DNA of 64,000 bases, from assembly GCF_002954615.1 (NCBI RefSeq), contig NZ_MSCJ01000003.1:434001-498000 (forward strand), in the 5' to 3' direction. The notes below the pieces were generated by a model, which saw nothing but the letters and a program-made list of their open reading frames with translations, did not search any database and was not told the DNA's origin. The DNA is from Photobacterium angustum (lineage in GTDB: Bacteria > Pseudomonadota > Gammaproteobacteria > Enterobacterales > Vibrionaceae). A program made the translations under genes and the position numbers. Below are positions 9,140 to 17,695 of the stretch, piece after piece (within the stretch, counting starts at the first letter, position 1; the number at the start of each line of letters is the position of its first letter).

Positions 9140-9223
9140 ATGTCAAAAATCATTACTAAAGTTGTTCGTTTATACACTCCTGTTTTTGCAGCAATGTATA
9201 AAGGCGAAAACAAAACAAAGTAA
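9140..9223 (+). CDS. 27-residue microprotein with own terminator
   Basis: Short ORF starting MSKIITKVVRLYTPVFAAMY and ending in a Lys-rich tail. AAGGGG lies eight bases upstream of the ATG, a strong ribosome site. A TATACT box at 9041-9046 suggests a transcript start near 9053, and a very strong terminator begins 17 bp after the stop, so the locus looks like a dedicated short mRNA of about 220 nt. The peptide is amphipathic and basic and could associate with membrane. I recognise no named family; it could instead be a small RNA that happens to contain an ORF. Confidence 0.6.
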   Translation: MSKIITKVVRLYTPVFAAMYKGENKTK

Positions 9224-9240
9224 GTGTTTAAATATTTAAA

Positions 9241-9274
9241 AAGGGCGTTGAAGGTAACTTCAACGCCCTTTTGC
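9241..9274 (+). terminator. Intrinsic terminator after the microprotein ORF
   Basis: AAGGGCGTTGAAG/CTTCAACGCCCTT, a 13-bp perfect stem with a GTAA tetraloop and T tail. Confidence 0.93.
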
Positions 9275-9638
9275 TATTTGTTAAAATAGTGCCTGATCTA
9301 ACTATGGTTGTAGCGAAAAGCAGCAACTGCTGGCTGTGATGAAAAAGCGACATTGTGTTTGTCACATTGTTTATTCTTAATTTTCTCTCTTTCTCTCTTT
9401 CTCTCTTTCTCTCTTTCTTTCGTTCGTCTATTTCCTGTCATACTACTTTACCCCACCGTTTTGATTGTTTTATGAGCGTAATTTTTCGTTGTAAATATCA
9501 TTCCATGATTACTTTATTTGTTGAAAGCGTGATTTTGTTCCTATTGAGTATACTTAAGTGGTTATATATTCCATTTATTAACACTAACTAAACCTTTGTC
9601 ACAGAAATTTAATTTGATCTCCATACAATTCACCAAAG
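9275..9638. other. glpT upstream region
   Basis: A gap of over 360 bp holding the CTCTCTTT repeat and probably the glpT promoter. No convincing gene. Confidence 0.5.
9385..9416 (+). repeat. Tandem repeat (CTCTCTTT)x4
   Basis: Four perfect copies of the 8-bp unit CTCTCTTT, followed by a partial CTTT. It lies about 280 bp upstream of the glpT start. Tracts of this kind are prone to slipped-strand length change. The open frame that covers it (9355-9591) encodes low-complexity FLSLSLF and is probably not a gene. Confidence 0.9.
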
Positions 9639-9656
9639 TTTCGCTTGTGAGCGAAA
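9639..9656. promoter_or_regulatory. Candidate GlpR operator upstream of glpT
   Basis: TTTCGC-TTGTGA-GCGAAA inverted repeat, with another TTCG at 9661 and an A/T-rich surround, 42 bp before the glpT start. Its TTCG...CGAA half-sites resemble those of the glycerol-3-phosphate repressor GlpR. Assignment is by context. Confidence 0.4.
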
Positions 9657-9697
9657 ATGTTCGTTTTTAGTGATGTATGGATAACAATGAGGCTCTG

Positions 9698-11065
9698 ATG
9701 TTTGGGATATTCAAACCGAAGGCGCATATCGCACCTTTAGATAATAGTAAGGTCGATAGCACCTATTCTCGCCTGCGATGGCAGTTATTTTTCGGTATTT
9801 TCTTCGGCTATGCAGGTTATTACCTCGTCCGTAAGAACTTTAGTTTGGCAATGCCATATTTAATTGATGAAGGCTTCAGCCGCGGAGAGCTTGGTGTTGC
9901 TTTGGCTGCGGTGTCTATTGCTTATGGTTTATCGAAGTTCTTAATGGGGAATGTGTCAGACCGTTCTAACCCAAGATACTTTTTAACAGCTGGACTGGTT
10001 ATGTCCTCGTTGGTCATGCTCTGCTTTGGCTTTATGCCATGGGCGACGGGTAGTGTGGCTGCCATGTTCATCTTATTATTTCTAAATGGTTGGTTCCAAG
10101 GAATGGGCTGGCCTGCGTGTGGACGTACCATGGTGCATTGGTGGTCTCGTAAAGAACGCGGCGAAATAGTGTCGGTGTGGAACGTTGCTCACAACGTGGG
10201 TGGCGGCTTAATTGGCCCTATGTTTATTCTTGGCCTTTGGGCATTTAATGACGACTGGCGTACAGCTTTTTATGTGCCCGCCCTTTTTGCTTTGCTAGTC
10301 GCATTTTTTGTTTGGTTAACCGTGCGTGATACGCCTCAGTCATGTGGTTTACCACCAATCGAAGAATATAAAGATGATTACCCTGAAGGTTACGATAAGT
10401 CGTTTGAAACGGAAATGACGGCGAAAGAAATCTTCTTTAAGTATATCTTTAATAACAAGTTACTTTGGTCTATTGCGATTGCTAATGCCTTTGTTTATCT
10501 GATCCGCTACGGGGTGTTAGATTGGGCGCCAGTATATCTAAAAGAAGCGAAAGGTTTTTCTGTCGATAAAACATCATGGGCTTACTTCTTGTATGAGTGG
10601 GCAGGTATTCCTGGCACCTTATTGTGTGGTTGGATTTCCGATAAGTTATTTAAAGGGCGTCGTGCACCTGCCGGTATTTTGTTTATGGTGTTGGTAACGC
10701 TGGCGGTATTGGTTTACTGGTTTAACCCAGCAGGTAACCCAACCATTGATATGCTAGCGCTTATTGCTATCGGCTTCTTAATTTATGGTCCTGTTATGTT
10801 AATTGGTTTGTATGCGCTTGAGCTTGCACCGAAGAAAGCAGCAGGTACTGCGGCAGGTTTAACAGGTCTATTTGGTTACCTTGGTGGTGCGGTTGCGGCA
10901 AATGCTGTACTTGGCTATACCGTTGATCTTTATGGTTGGGATGGCGGCTTTATTATTCTGGTTGGTTCTTGTGTGACATCTATTGTGTGCTTTGTTTATG
11001 CACTGCTAGGTGAGCGAGCACTTCATGAACGTAAAGCAAAAGAAAAAGCAGCATTAGCACAATAA
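9698..11065 (+). CDS. glpT: Glycerol-3-phosphate:phosphate antiporter GlpT
   Basis: 455 residues from the ATG at 9698 (GAGG at 9689-9692 and the family N-terminus MFGIFKP favour it over 9677). It is an inner-membrane MFS protein with about 12 helices that imports sn-glycerol-3-phosphate in exchange for phosphate. Strong GlpT signature blocks are present: RRLRWQ-like start, [45 protein letters not shown], and [10 protein letters not shown]. It is followed by glpQ 48 bp later, so periplasmic diesters cleaved by GlpQ feed this transporter. The gap contains a TGAGGG/CCCTCA hairpin without a T run, perhaps a stability element. Confidence 0.96.
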   Translation: MFGIFKPKAHIAPLDNSKVDSTYSRLRWQLFFGIFFGYAGYYLVRKNFSLAMPYLIDEGFSRGELGVALAAVSIAYGLSKFLMGNVSDRSNPRYFLTAGLVMSSLVMLCFGFMPWATGSVAAMFILLFLNGWFQGMGWPACGRTMVHWWSRKERGEIVSVWNVAHNVGGGLIGPMFILGLWAFNDDWRTAFYVPALFALLVAFFVWLTVRDTPQSCGLPPIEEYKDDYPEGYDKSFETEMTAKEIFFKYIFNNKLLWSIAIANAFVYLIRYGVLDWAPVYLKEAKGFSVDKTSWAYFLYEWAGIPGTLLCGWISDKLFKGRRAPAGILFMVLVTLAVLVYWFNPAGNPTIDMLALIAIGFLIYGPVMLIGLYALELAPKKAAGTAAGLTGLFGYLGGAVAANAVLGYTVDLYGWDGGFIILVGSCVTSIVCFVYALLGERALHERKAKEKAALAQ

Positions 11066-11071
11066 CCGTAT

Positions 11072-11092
11072 TGAGGGGCGGATTGTCCCTCA
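11072..11092 (+). promoter_or_regulatory. Intercistronic hairpin between glpT and glpQ
   Basis: TGAGGG/CCCTCA stem with a 9-base loop and no T run after it. It probably tunes mRNA stability rather than terminating. Confidence 0.4.
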
Positions 11093-11113
11093 CTATTTAG
11101 CAAGGATATTATA

Positions 11114-12178
11114 ATGAAAACAATCTCAGTTGGCTTAACTTTTTTGGCACTTAGCTTATCAGCAGGGGCTATTGCAAATCCGCTTGTTATTGCTCACCGT
11201 GGCGCGTCAGGCTATTTACCCGAACATACACTTGAAGCGAAAGCGCTCGCTTATGCCATGAAACCGGACTACATCGAGCAGGATGTAGTAATGACGAAAG
11301 ATGATCAATTAGTGGTACTGCATGATCACTATTTGGATCGTGTGACTGATGTTGCTGAACGTTTTCCTGATCGTGCTCGTAAAGATGGACGTTATTATGC
11401 GATTGATTTTACGCTCGCTGAAATTAAATCATTAAGGGTGACTGAAGGGTTTAATATCAATGATAAAGGCGAGAAAGTTGCGGGCTTCCCACAACGATTC
11501 CCAATGTGGAAATCACACTTTACTGTACCTACTTTTGCGGAAGAAATTGAATTAATTCAAGGCTTAAATAAGACGTTAGGTTATGACATTGGTATTTATC
11601 CTGAGATCAAAGCACCTTGGTTCCATCGCCATGAAGGGAAAGACATTTCTAAAGCGGTACTTAAAGAATTAAAACAATACGGTTATACCTCGCAAAGCGA
11701 CAAAGTATACCTGCAATGTTTTGATGCCAATGAGCTAAAGCGTATTAATGATACCTTAATGCCTGAGATGGGGATGGATTTAAAACTTATCCAATTAATG
11801 GCTTACACCGATTGGAACGAAACCATGGTTTATGACGGTGATAAAGCAACGCCATATAGCTACGATTGGATGTTCAAACCCGATGGTATGGCAAAAGTGG
11901 CGCAATATGCGGAAGGGATTGGCCCTTGGAAACCGATGTTAGTGGATGATAAATCAACTCAATCGAACATCATTATTAAACCGTTAATGGCGCAGGCAAA
12001 AGCGGCGGGGTTAAAAGTACATCCTTATACTTTCCGTGCTGATGAAGGCCGTATTCCGCCATACGCAGAGAACTTCAATGGCATGCTTGATGTTTTCTAC
12101 AATCAGGTAAAAGTCGATGGAGTATTTACTGATTTTCCTGATAAAGCAGTGACGTTTCTTAATAATAATAATAAATAG
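11114..12178 (+). CDS. glpQ: Periplasmic glycerophosphodiester phosphodiesterase GlpQ
   Basis: 354 residues with a signal peptide (MKTISVGLTFLALSLSAGAIA). It hydrolyses deacylated phospholipid diesters to glycerol-3-phosphate plus alcohol in the periplasm. GDPD motifs: HRGASGYLPEHT with catalytic His28, EQD with metal ligands Glu55 and Asp57, and LHDHYLDR with His70; the long insertion between barrel strands is typical of the GlpQ subgroup. AAGGA precedes the ATG. It is the second gene of a glpTQ operon, and a terminator follows the stop by 17 bp. Confidence 0.96.
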   Translation: MKTISVGLTFLALSLSAGAIANPLVIAHRGASGYLPEHTLEAKALAYAMKPDYIEQDVVMTKDDQLVVLHDHYLDRVTDVAERFPDRARKDGRYYAIDFTLAEIKSLRVTEGFNINDKGEKVAGFPQRFPMWKSHFTVPTFAEEIELIQGLNKTLGYDIGIYPEIKAPWFHRHEGKDISKAVLKELKQYGYTSQSDKVYLQCFDANELKRINDTLMPEMGMDLKLIQLMAYTDWNETMVYDGDKATPYSYDWMFKPDGMAKVAQYAEGIGPWKPMLVDDKSTQSNIIIKPLMAQAKAAGLKVHPYTFRADEGRIPPYAENFNGMLDVFYNQVKVDGVFTDFPDKAVTFLNNNNK

Positions 12179-12195
12179 AGCTACTTAAGGGATTG

Positions 12196-12224
12196 GCCCT
12201 CTCGATTTTGGAGGGCTTTTTTTT
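12196..12224 (+). terminator. Intrinsic terminator of glpTQ
   Basis: GCCCTC/GAGGGC stem with an 8-9 base loop followed by eight T residues, immediately before the convergent argP stop. Confidence 0.9.
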
Positions 12225-12231
12225 GCTCATC

Positions 12232-13128
12232 TTATTGTGGCAAATGGCTTTGTGCGTAATGAATGATCGCTTGCGATATTTCTTTTAATACGCCAGTTTC
12301 TAATTGCCAGTGATGCCAATAAATTTGGTTAGACAAGGTGAAATTCGGCGTAATATTCACCAGCGTGCCTTTTTCTAATTCCTCGATGATCTGTAATTTG
12401 GGGATTAAACAGTAGGCGATACCAGCAATGGCCATTTTGATAAAAGCTTCTGAGCTACTGATTTTATGATGGACGGTATTATCAAGATTTACATTAAAGT
12501 GGTGGGTAAGAAATTTCTGGTGTAGATCGTCAAATTGATCGTAAGACACGGCTGGTGCTTTAGCTATCGTTTGGTTATTCACGCCGTTTTTGAAGTATCG
12601 CTGGGTAAATTCAGGGCTTGCGACACAAACGTAATCAATACAACCTAAATAGTCGGCTCGACAGGACGGGATCGGTTGCGATTCGAGGCTAATCGCACCT
12701 GCCACTTCTCCACTTTTCAATTTCTCTATCGAGAGGTTTTCACCATAAATACTTAATGTAATTTCAACTTGTTTTTGTTTCATCACGTCTTGCAGTGACG
12801 GTAACAACCATGTCGCTAGGCTATCGGCGTTGGTAGCGAGTGAAAGTTGAATAGGGCGTGAGCTGGTATCGTTTTCTAACTCTGGCAATATTTCATGTTC
12901 AAGTAATCTAACACGACGATATAACCCCAGTAGTTTTTTGCCTATTGCTGTGGGCTTTGGCGGTTGCTCTCTTATCAGTACAGGTTGAGCCAGAAACTTT
13001 TCTAATTGTTTTACGCGTTGTGATATTGCTGACTGTGAAATGAAGAGGTATTCAGCGGCACGTTCAAAACTCCCTTGATGAATAATCGCATCTAAGGCTT
13101 CAATCCATTTGTAATCTAATCCTCGCAC
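12232..13128 (-). CDS. argP: LysR-type regulator ArgP (IciA)
   Basis: 298 residues starting at a GTG (13128) with AAGGAG six bases upstream. The N-terminus closely follows Arg[22 protein letters not shown], then the helix [14 protein letters not shown] and [11 protein letters not shown]. The effector domain binds Lys/Arg in characterised homologues. It is divergent from the LysE-family exporter at 13286, the classic argP-argO arrangement in which ArgP plus arginine activates the exporter and lysine antagonises. The intergenic 157 bp should hold the ArgP site. Confidence 0.93.
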   Translation of the reverse strand: MRGLDYKWIEALDAIIHQGSFERAAEYLFISQSAISQRVKQLEKFLAQPVLIREQPPKPTAIGKKLLGLYRRVRLLEHEILPELENDTSSRPIQLSLATNADSLATWLLPSLQDVMKQKQVEITLSIYGENLSIEKLKSGEVAGAISLESQPIPSCRADYLGCIDYVCVASPEFTQRYFKNGVNNQTIAKAPAVSYDQFDDLHQKFLTHHFNVNLDNTVHHKISSSEAFIKMAIAGIAYCLIPKLQIIEELEKGTLVNITPNFTLSNQIYWHHWQLETGVLKEISQAIIHYAQSHLPQ

Positions 13129-13285
13129 TTCACTCTCCTTGCTTGTGAGTCACACCACTTTTATAGGTAACACCACAGTTATAAGTATCTCTAATGTTAC
13201 ATTAAAATCATTAATTATACTTATCTCTTTAAACCTTTTATCTTCTCGGCTCTTTACGAATATTGATTTGATGTTGCTGAGGTGA

Positions 13286-13918
13286 ATGATGAATTTTTGG
13301 GTTTTATTACAAGGTTTTGGTTTAGGGGCATCAATGATCATCCCTATTGGTGCCCAGAATGCTTATGTCCTCAATCAAGGTATAAAGCGTAATCACCATT
13401 TAACGACAGCAACGATTTGCAGTTTGTTAGATACGCTGTTTATTTCCTTAGGTATTTTTGGTGGCGGTGCCATTTTGGCGCAACATGACATGTTACTGAC
13501 CTCTGTAACATTAGGCGGCATTGCTTTTTTAACCTTCTACGGTTTGTTGTCATTAAAAAGCGCGTTTAAAAAGCCCAATGCTGATGAACAAAATGGTGAA
13601 GTGGTTGCTCGCGGTCGTCGTGCTGTTATCTTAGGTGCATTGGCTGTGACGGTGTTAAATCCGCATTTATACCTTGATACCGTGGTGATTCTTGGTTCAC
13701 TAGGTGGTCAGTTTGAAGGAAATGATCGTATTGCTTTTGCTGTTGGTACCATCATGGCATCGTTTGTTTGGTTCTATAGCTTGTCTTTAGGTGCGGCAAA
13801 ACTTGGGCCTGTTCTATCACAGCCAAAAGTAAAAAAAGGCATTGATCTGTTAGTGGCAGCAATGATGTTTACTATTGCGATCATTCTTGCTAAAGAGTTG
13901 ATGGGTAAGTATTGGTAA
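13286..13918 (+). CDS. argO: Arginine exporter ArgO (LysE family)
   Basis: 210-residue inner-membrane protein of the LysE/ArgO family with about six helices. The N-terminal GFGLGASMIIPIGAQNAYVLNQGI is the family signature, and TVLNPHLYLDTVVILGSLG is a second conserved block. It exports arginine (and analogues such as canavanine) from the cytoplasm. GAGG precedes tandem ATG codons at 13286 and 13289. It is divergent from argP, its likely activator, and is followed 21 bp later by a YbaK-like gene that may be cotranscribed. Confidence 0.93.
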   Translation: MMNFWVLLQGFGLGASMIIPIGAQNAYVLNQGIKRNHHLTTATICSLLDTLFISLGIFGGGAILAQHDMLLTSVTLGGIAFLTFYGLLSLKSAFKKPNADEQNGEVVARGRRAVILGALAVTVLNPHLYLDTVVILGSLGGQFEGNDRIAFAVGTIMASFVWFYSLSLGAAKLGPVLSQPKVKKGIDLLVAAMMFTIAIILAKELMGKYW

Positions 13919-13939
13919 AAGTAAAAGGGATAGTGATAT

Positions 13940-14422
13940 ATGCAATCGTTACAAAAAATTTATGCGTTTAATACCCAACGTTTAAAGTCATTGGCTATCC
14001 CTTATCGAGAATGGGAGCACGAAAGCATTCTTGATTTTGAAACCGATCAAAAAGTAGCAGCGAGACTTGGTTGGACGGGAGTACATACTAAGAGCATCTT
14101 TATGAAATTTAAAGGTCATGGCTATGCGTTGTATTTGACGGATAAAGATTCGCGAATGGACTCGAAAAAAATAAAGACGTTAATCGGTAAGCGGCCCTCT
14201 ATTTGTACTGGTGAAGAGATGACTGCGCAGTTAGGGTGTTTACCCGGTGCTGTTTGTCCTGTCGGGCTACCTGAACATGTCACTATTATTATCGATTCAT
14301 CCTTGTATGCGTGTGAAGAGTTGCTGTATACACCCGGTATACCAGAAGTCACGTTTGGCGTGGCAGGGAAACACTTAAAGCAGTTATTAGAATCTGAATC
14401 TAATTCTATTTATGAACTGTAA
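13940..14422 (+). CDS. YbaK/EbsC-family aminoacyl-tRNA deacylase
   Basis: 160-residue single-domain protein of the YbaK/ProX superfamily, which hydrolyses mischarged aminoacyl-tRNAs in trans. Family blocks include TGVHTKSIFMKFKG with the conserved lysines, RMDSKKIKTLIG, a G-A-V-C-P-V-G-L turn near residue 110, and the C-terminal PGIPEVTFGVAGKHL. The exact tRNA substrate (Cys-tRNA-Pro for YbaK, Ala-tRNA-Pro for ProXp) cannot be assigned. It is 21 bp downstream of argO and ends in a terminator, so it is probably the second gene of that unit. Confidence 0.88.
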   Translation: MQSLQKIYAFNTQRLKSLAIPYREWEHESILDFETDQKVAARLGWTGVHTKSIFMKFKGHGYALYLTDKDSRMDSKKIKTLIGKRPSICTGEEMTAQLGCLPGAVCPVGLPEHVTIIIDSSLYACEELLYTPGIPEVTFGVAGKHLKQLLESESNSIYEL

Positions 14423-14448
14423 ATTACAAACTAAGATAAATAAATGCC

Positions 14449-14484
14449 AAGGGCTTTGAGTTTAATATTCAAAGCCCTTTTTCT
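14449..14484 (+). terminator. Intrinsic terminator after the YbaK-like gene
   Basis: AAGGGCTTTGA/TCAAAGCCCTT 11-bp stem with a 9-base loop, then T-rich sequence. Confidence 0.92.
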
Positions 14485-14890
14485 TTATTTGAAAAAGGGA
14501 AAGTGATTGATGTTTAAGTGTATGGTTTATTTTTATATACCATCGTTAATTTCCCTAAAAGTAATACTTGGAGAGTGTATTAGTTTGCTCAATATAATAT
14601 TGCTTCTCATATCCTGAGTTTATGACTAATATTCTTTAGTTATTTAAAAGTGTATACCTTTTAAGCGATAAAATAGTGTCGGTAATTTAACAACGAAAGA
14701 TTATGGGCTTACTTCAATATTTAAAAAAATCTCGACATTTCATTTTAGACAATCAATAACACATTGATTTTAAATGCTTTGTTTTTAAAGATAAATGCAT
14801 TGCGCAGGTACATTTCATCATTATCCCTTTTTCTTTAGGTTATATAAATTCCATTTAAGTATTTAAATGTCTTGATTATAAATATCTTAA

Positions 14891-14905
14891 TGATTACCAT
14901 TCTCA
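14891..14905. promoter_or_regulatory. Fur-box-like operator
   Basis: TGATTAC-C-ATTCTCA matches the 7-1-7 Fur core TGATAAT-N-ATTATCA at 11 of 14 positions, 56 bp before the porin ATG. It implies iron repression of the porin/binding-protein unit. Confidence 0.6.
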
Positions 14906-14911
14906 TTAACG

Positions 14912-14928
14912 GTAAACCGTAGGTTTAC
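14912..14928. promoter_or_regulatory. Palindrome GTAAACC-GTA-GGTTTAC
   Basis: A 7-3-7 perfect dyad 32 bp before the porin start, 6 bp after the Fur-like box. A near-identical dyad occurs at 17396-17412. Regulator unknown. Confidence 0.55.
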
Positions 14929-14960
14929 TATTCTATTTTTTAAATCAAAAGTGGTCGGTA

Positions 14961-15896
14961 ATGAAAAGGACAGCTTTATTCTATGGCGCGTTATGCGTGT
15001 CATCGTTTGCAAGTGTTGTAAATGCGGCATCCATTTACGCTGATGAGGGAACAAGTCTTGCTATTGGCGGGCGTGTTGAAGCTCGCGCTGAGCATCGTGA
15101 TAGTGACATCAGCGATCTTAGCCGTGCGCGAGTGAATATTAGTGGTGAAACACTGATCGGTGATGGTATTAGCGGCATTGGTTATTTCGAGCAGGAATTC
15201 AAAGCAAGTGAAAACAAAACACGCTATCTCTATGCCGGTATTAAAGCGGCGCTAGGAGAGGGAGAAGCGCAAGTCGTTTACGGTAAAACGGCGGGAGCGA
15301 TGAGCCTTGTTACGGATATGACTGATATTCAGGCAGCATACGGCGCAATTGCCGCTGACAAGTTTAAAGTCGGCAAACGTATAGCGAACAGTATTGCCAC
15401 TTTTTATACCAATGATTCGGGTACGTCATTAGGCATTAACTACTCGGGTAAACATACAATCAAGCAAGATACCTTTAAACAGGGTTTCTCTGTTGGGGCA
15501 TCCCAAGCTATTGGTGATACAGGGTTAACCTTGGCAACGGGTTATGCCGATCAAACCATGATCAAAAAAGGCAAAGAGAAAGAAAAGTCACAGTTTGATG
15601 TCGGTATGGGATACCAAATTAAGCAGTTTTATTTAGGTGCTTTATACACCAATCAAAAATTAGGCGGTAAGGATGCTGACGGTTATGACGTAGTGACTGC
15701 TTATAAGATCAACAGTATTTATAAAGCCACGCTTGGTTTTGGTGAGTTACATGTCGAAGGTGGAGATGACACTCGAGCTGTGAATGGCGACATCACCGCC
15801 AAGTGGAATAAACATTTCAGAACCTATGCTGCGGTGAATTACGACACGGTAATTGATGATACACAAGCCATGCTTGGCGCTCGTTACGATTTCTAA
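14961..15896 (+). CDS. Gram-negative porin, probably iron-regulated
   Basis: 311 residues with a signal peptide (cut after VVNA near residue 22) and the features of a beta-barrel outer-membrane porin: alternating hydrophobic strands, many Gly/Tyr, ARVNISGETLIGDGISGIGYFEQEF near the N-terminus, and a C-terminal LGARYDF ending in Phe for BAM recognition. It is shorter than typical OmpU/OmpC porins. The Fur-like box upstream and the siderophore-type binding protein 16 bp downstream suggest that it helps iron chelates or related solutes cross the outer membrane. This role is inference; it is not a TonB-dependent receptor. Confidence 0.82.
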   Translation: MKRTALFYGALCVSSFASVVNAASIYADEGTSLAIGGRVEARAEHRDSDISDLSRARVNISGETLIGDGISGIGYFEQEFKASENKTRYLYAGIKAALGEGEAQVVYGKTAGAMSLVTDMTDIQAAYGAIAADKFKVGKRIANSIATFYTNDSGTSLGINYSGKHTIKQDTFKQGFSVGASQAIGDTGLTLATGYADQTMIKKGKEKEKSQFDVGMGYQIKQFYLGALYTNQKLGGKDADGYDVVTAYKINSIYKATLGFGELHVEGGDDTRAVNGDITAKWNKHFRTYAAVNYDTVIDDTQAMLGARYDF

Positions 15897-15912
15897 TCTC
15901 AAAAGGTCTAAT

Positions 15913-17067
15913 ATGAAAACGCAATTTAAACTTCTTACTCTTGCTGTTGGTGTAATGGCTTCATGCTCTGCACTTGCTGGTGATTACCCGATGACAATCA
16001 CGGATGTATCAGGCCAAACAATTACGCTGGATCATCAGCCTCAACATATTGCACTTGGTACTGCTCGTAACTTCCCATTATTAGAAATCGTTTACGGAAA
16101 AAATGCTGGTAAACATGTTGTTGCTATGCGTGATGATATGAAGATTTCAGCCCCTTCTATGTATGAGTTTTATACCAATAAATACCCAAACCTTAAAAAA
16201 GTGCCAGAGATTGGCAAGATCAGTAAAGGTCAGTTTGATGCTGAATCATTCATTCAAATGGAGCCTAAACCTGATGTGCTGATCATCGGTACTAGCAGTA
16301 TGAACTCTGCCAAAGAGAAAGGCTTAGTGAAGAAGCTTAATGATGCCGGTATTCAGGTGATCACGGCAGATTTTCGCGAGCAAACCATCAAAAATACAAT
16401 GACATCAGTAACTTCTGTAGCAAAAGCATTAGGTTATGAAGAACGCGGTAAAGCATTTGCGGATTACTACACTCAACATTTAAACGTTATTACTGATCGC
16501 ATTGCTAAGACGAAAGATTTAAAACCCAAAACAGTGTTTATGGAAACGGCGGCAGGTTACACCCTAGATTCCTGTTGCAACACTTATGCTGGTGGCAATA
16601 TGGATGATTTTATCACGCTGCTAAAAGCGACAAATATTGCGACCAAACCGTTAGGTGGTGCTCATTCCGGTAATATGTCACCTGAAACTATTGTTGCGGA
16701 AAACCCTGATGTTTACATTATGCAAACGGCTGGCTGGGTTGATAAAAAAGGTCATTCTATGAAGGGTATTCCTCTAGGTTACGCGGCTAATGACGCTGCG
16801 ATCAAAGCGGCAACGAAAACCTTGATGGAACGTTCTTGGTTGCAAGCGACCAACGCAAATTTAACCGGCAATGTTTTCTCTATTTATAAGCCGTTTTATA
16901 ACTCGCCGTATAATCTTGTGGCGCTTGAACACTTTGCGAAGTGGATCCGACCTGAGTTATTTAAGGATTTAACCCCAGAACAAACCTTCGTTGAAATGAA
17001 TAAGACTTTAGCTAACAGTGACGTAAGCGGTTTATTTGGTATTGATAACGTTGATATTATTCAATAA
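15913..17067 (+). CDS. Periplasmic iron-siderophore-type ABC binding protein
   Basis: 384 residues from the ATG at 15913 (AAAAGG upstream; the longer frame from 15853 overlaps the porin). Signal peptide MKTQFKLLTLAVGVMASCSALA. The fold is class III TroA/FepB-like: ITDVSGQTITLDHQPQHIALG at the N-terminus, PDVLIIGTSS near residue 115, and a long linking helix. An unusual DSCCNTYAG motif lies in the middle. It should bind a ferric chelate in the periplasm and pass it to an ABC permease, but no permease or ATPase gene is nearby. It is in one unit with the porin. Confidence 0.82.
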   Translation: MKTQFKLLTLAVGVMASCSALAGDYPMTITDVSGQTITLDHQPQHIALGTARNFPLLEIVYGKNAGKHVVAMRDDMKISAPSMYEFYTNKYPNLKKVPEIGKISKGQFDAESFIQMEPKPDVLIIGTSSMNSAKEKGLVKKLNDAGIQVITADFREQTIKNTMTSVTSVAKALGYEERGKAFADYYTQHLNVITDRIAKTKDLKPKTVFMETAAGYTLDSCCNTYAGGNMDDFITLLKATNIATKPLGGAHSGNMSPETIVAENPDVYIMQTAGWVDKKGHSMKGIPLGYAANDAAIKAATKTLMERSWLQATNANLTGNVFSIYKPFYNSPYNLVALEHFAKWIRPELFKDLTPEQTFVEMNKTLANSDVSGLFGIDNVDIIQ

Positions 17068-17074
17068 TAAAAAC

Positions 17075-17101
17075 AGAAGGGCGTTTATCGCCCTTCTATT
17101 T
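17075..17101 (+). terminator. Intrinsic terminator of the porin/binding-protein unit
   Basis: AGAAGGGCG/CGCCCTTCT 9-bp stem with a TTTAT loop and a modest T tail, 8 bp after the stop. Confidence 0.85.
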
Positions 17102-17687
17102 TCCGTTCAGCAATGTTTACTTTGTACTGCCACTTTTTGAACCTCACCGCGTAACTCTATACGGTTGCATCTATTGACGATATCTCTCAGTAATTTTGTT
17201 CCTGTGATAAAGAGAAAATCTTTCTAAAAATCATTTTCAACGAGCAGTTTAAGAGAATAATAATCCTACAAAGCATTATCGTTGTTTAAATAATAAGCAA
17301 TCATTCGTAAGTGAGAATAGTTATAACTTACTGTAATTCCTTATAAACCCTCTTTTTTGTAAGAGATATAGGGGCTAAATTCCACATTTACGGTTGTAAA
17401 CTATAGGTTTACCCATTACCATTTGTTGCGACTATTACGGTTTTTGATTGACATTGTTTAGATCCAAGCGCAATTAGGCGCGATAAAATGATCAAGGTTA
17501 TTTTAGTAAACCATTGTGGTTTGATTTTTTGATTGGGGATGAAAACATCACGCTACGGATTAGCGATAAATCTATTTTTATAAGACGAACGTTAATATGA
17601 AAAGTCACAGAATAATAGTGAGATTAAAGCGAACTTTAGATGGTAAAACGAATGAGATGTTGTTCTTTTTGGCATTAGGTAAGCATT
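17102..17687. other. Long intergenic region with palindromic site
   Basis: About 590 bp. It contains the palindrome at 17396-17412, a looser GTAAACC-ATTGT-GGTTTG dyad at 17506-17523, and a possible 32-codon upstream ORF at 17597-17695 that overlaps the next start by eight bases. Confidence 0.5.
17396..17412. promoter_or_regulatory. Palindrome GTAAACT-ATA-GGTTTAC
   Basis: It has the same length, and 15 of 17 bases identical, as the dyad at 14912-14928. It lies 290 bp before the gene at 17688. Probably an operator for a shared, unidentified regulator. Confidence 0.5.
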
Positions 17688-17695
17688 ATGGCTAA
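17597..17695 (+). CDS. Possible 32-codon leader ORF
   Basis: It starts MKSHRIIVRLKRTLDGKTNE and is strongly basic; its TAA overlaps the ATGGCT start of the next gene by eight bases, an arrangement that could couple translation. The ribosome site is weak and no homologue is known to me. Confidence 0.25.
   Translation: MKSHRIIVRLKRTLDGKTNEMLFFLALGKHYG

Larger units (their letters stand above)
14485..14960. other. Long leader/promoter region of the porin gene
   Basis: 476 bp without a convincing gene. An 18-codon ORF at 14703-14759 is possible but weak. The last 70 bp hold a Fur-box-like sequence and a 17-bp palindrome, listed separately. Confidence 0.5.

Noticed and set aside
9355..9591. 78-codon frame over the CTCTCTTT repeat
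   Set aside because: Low-complexity product, no ribosome site; it exists because the pyrimidine tract has no stops.
14703..14759. 18-codon ORF (MGLLQYLKKSRHFILDNQ) upstream of the porin
   Set aside because: Has a GAAAGA ribosome-like site but is too short to separate from chance without comparison to relatives.
17396..17412. TyrR box
   Set aside because: The half sites resemble TGTAAA/TTTAC but the spacer is 7, not 6, and the context is not aromatic amino acid metabolism.
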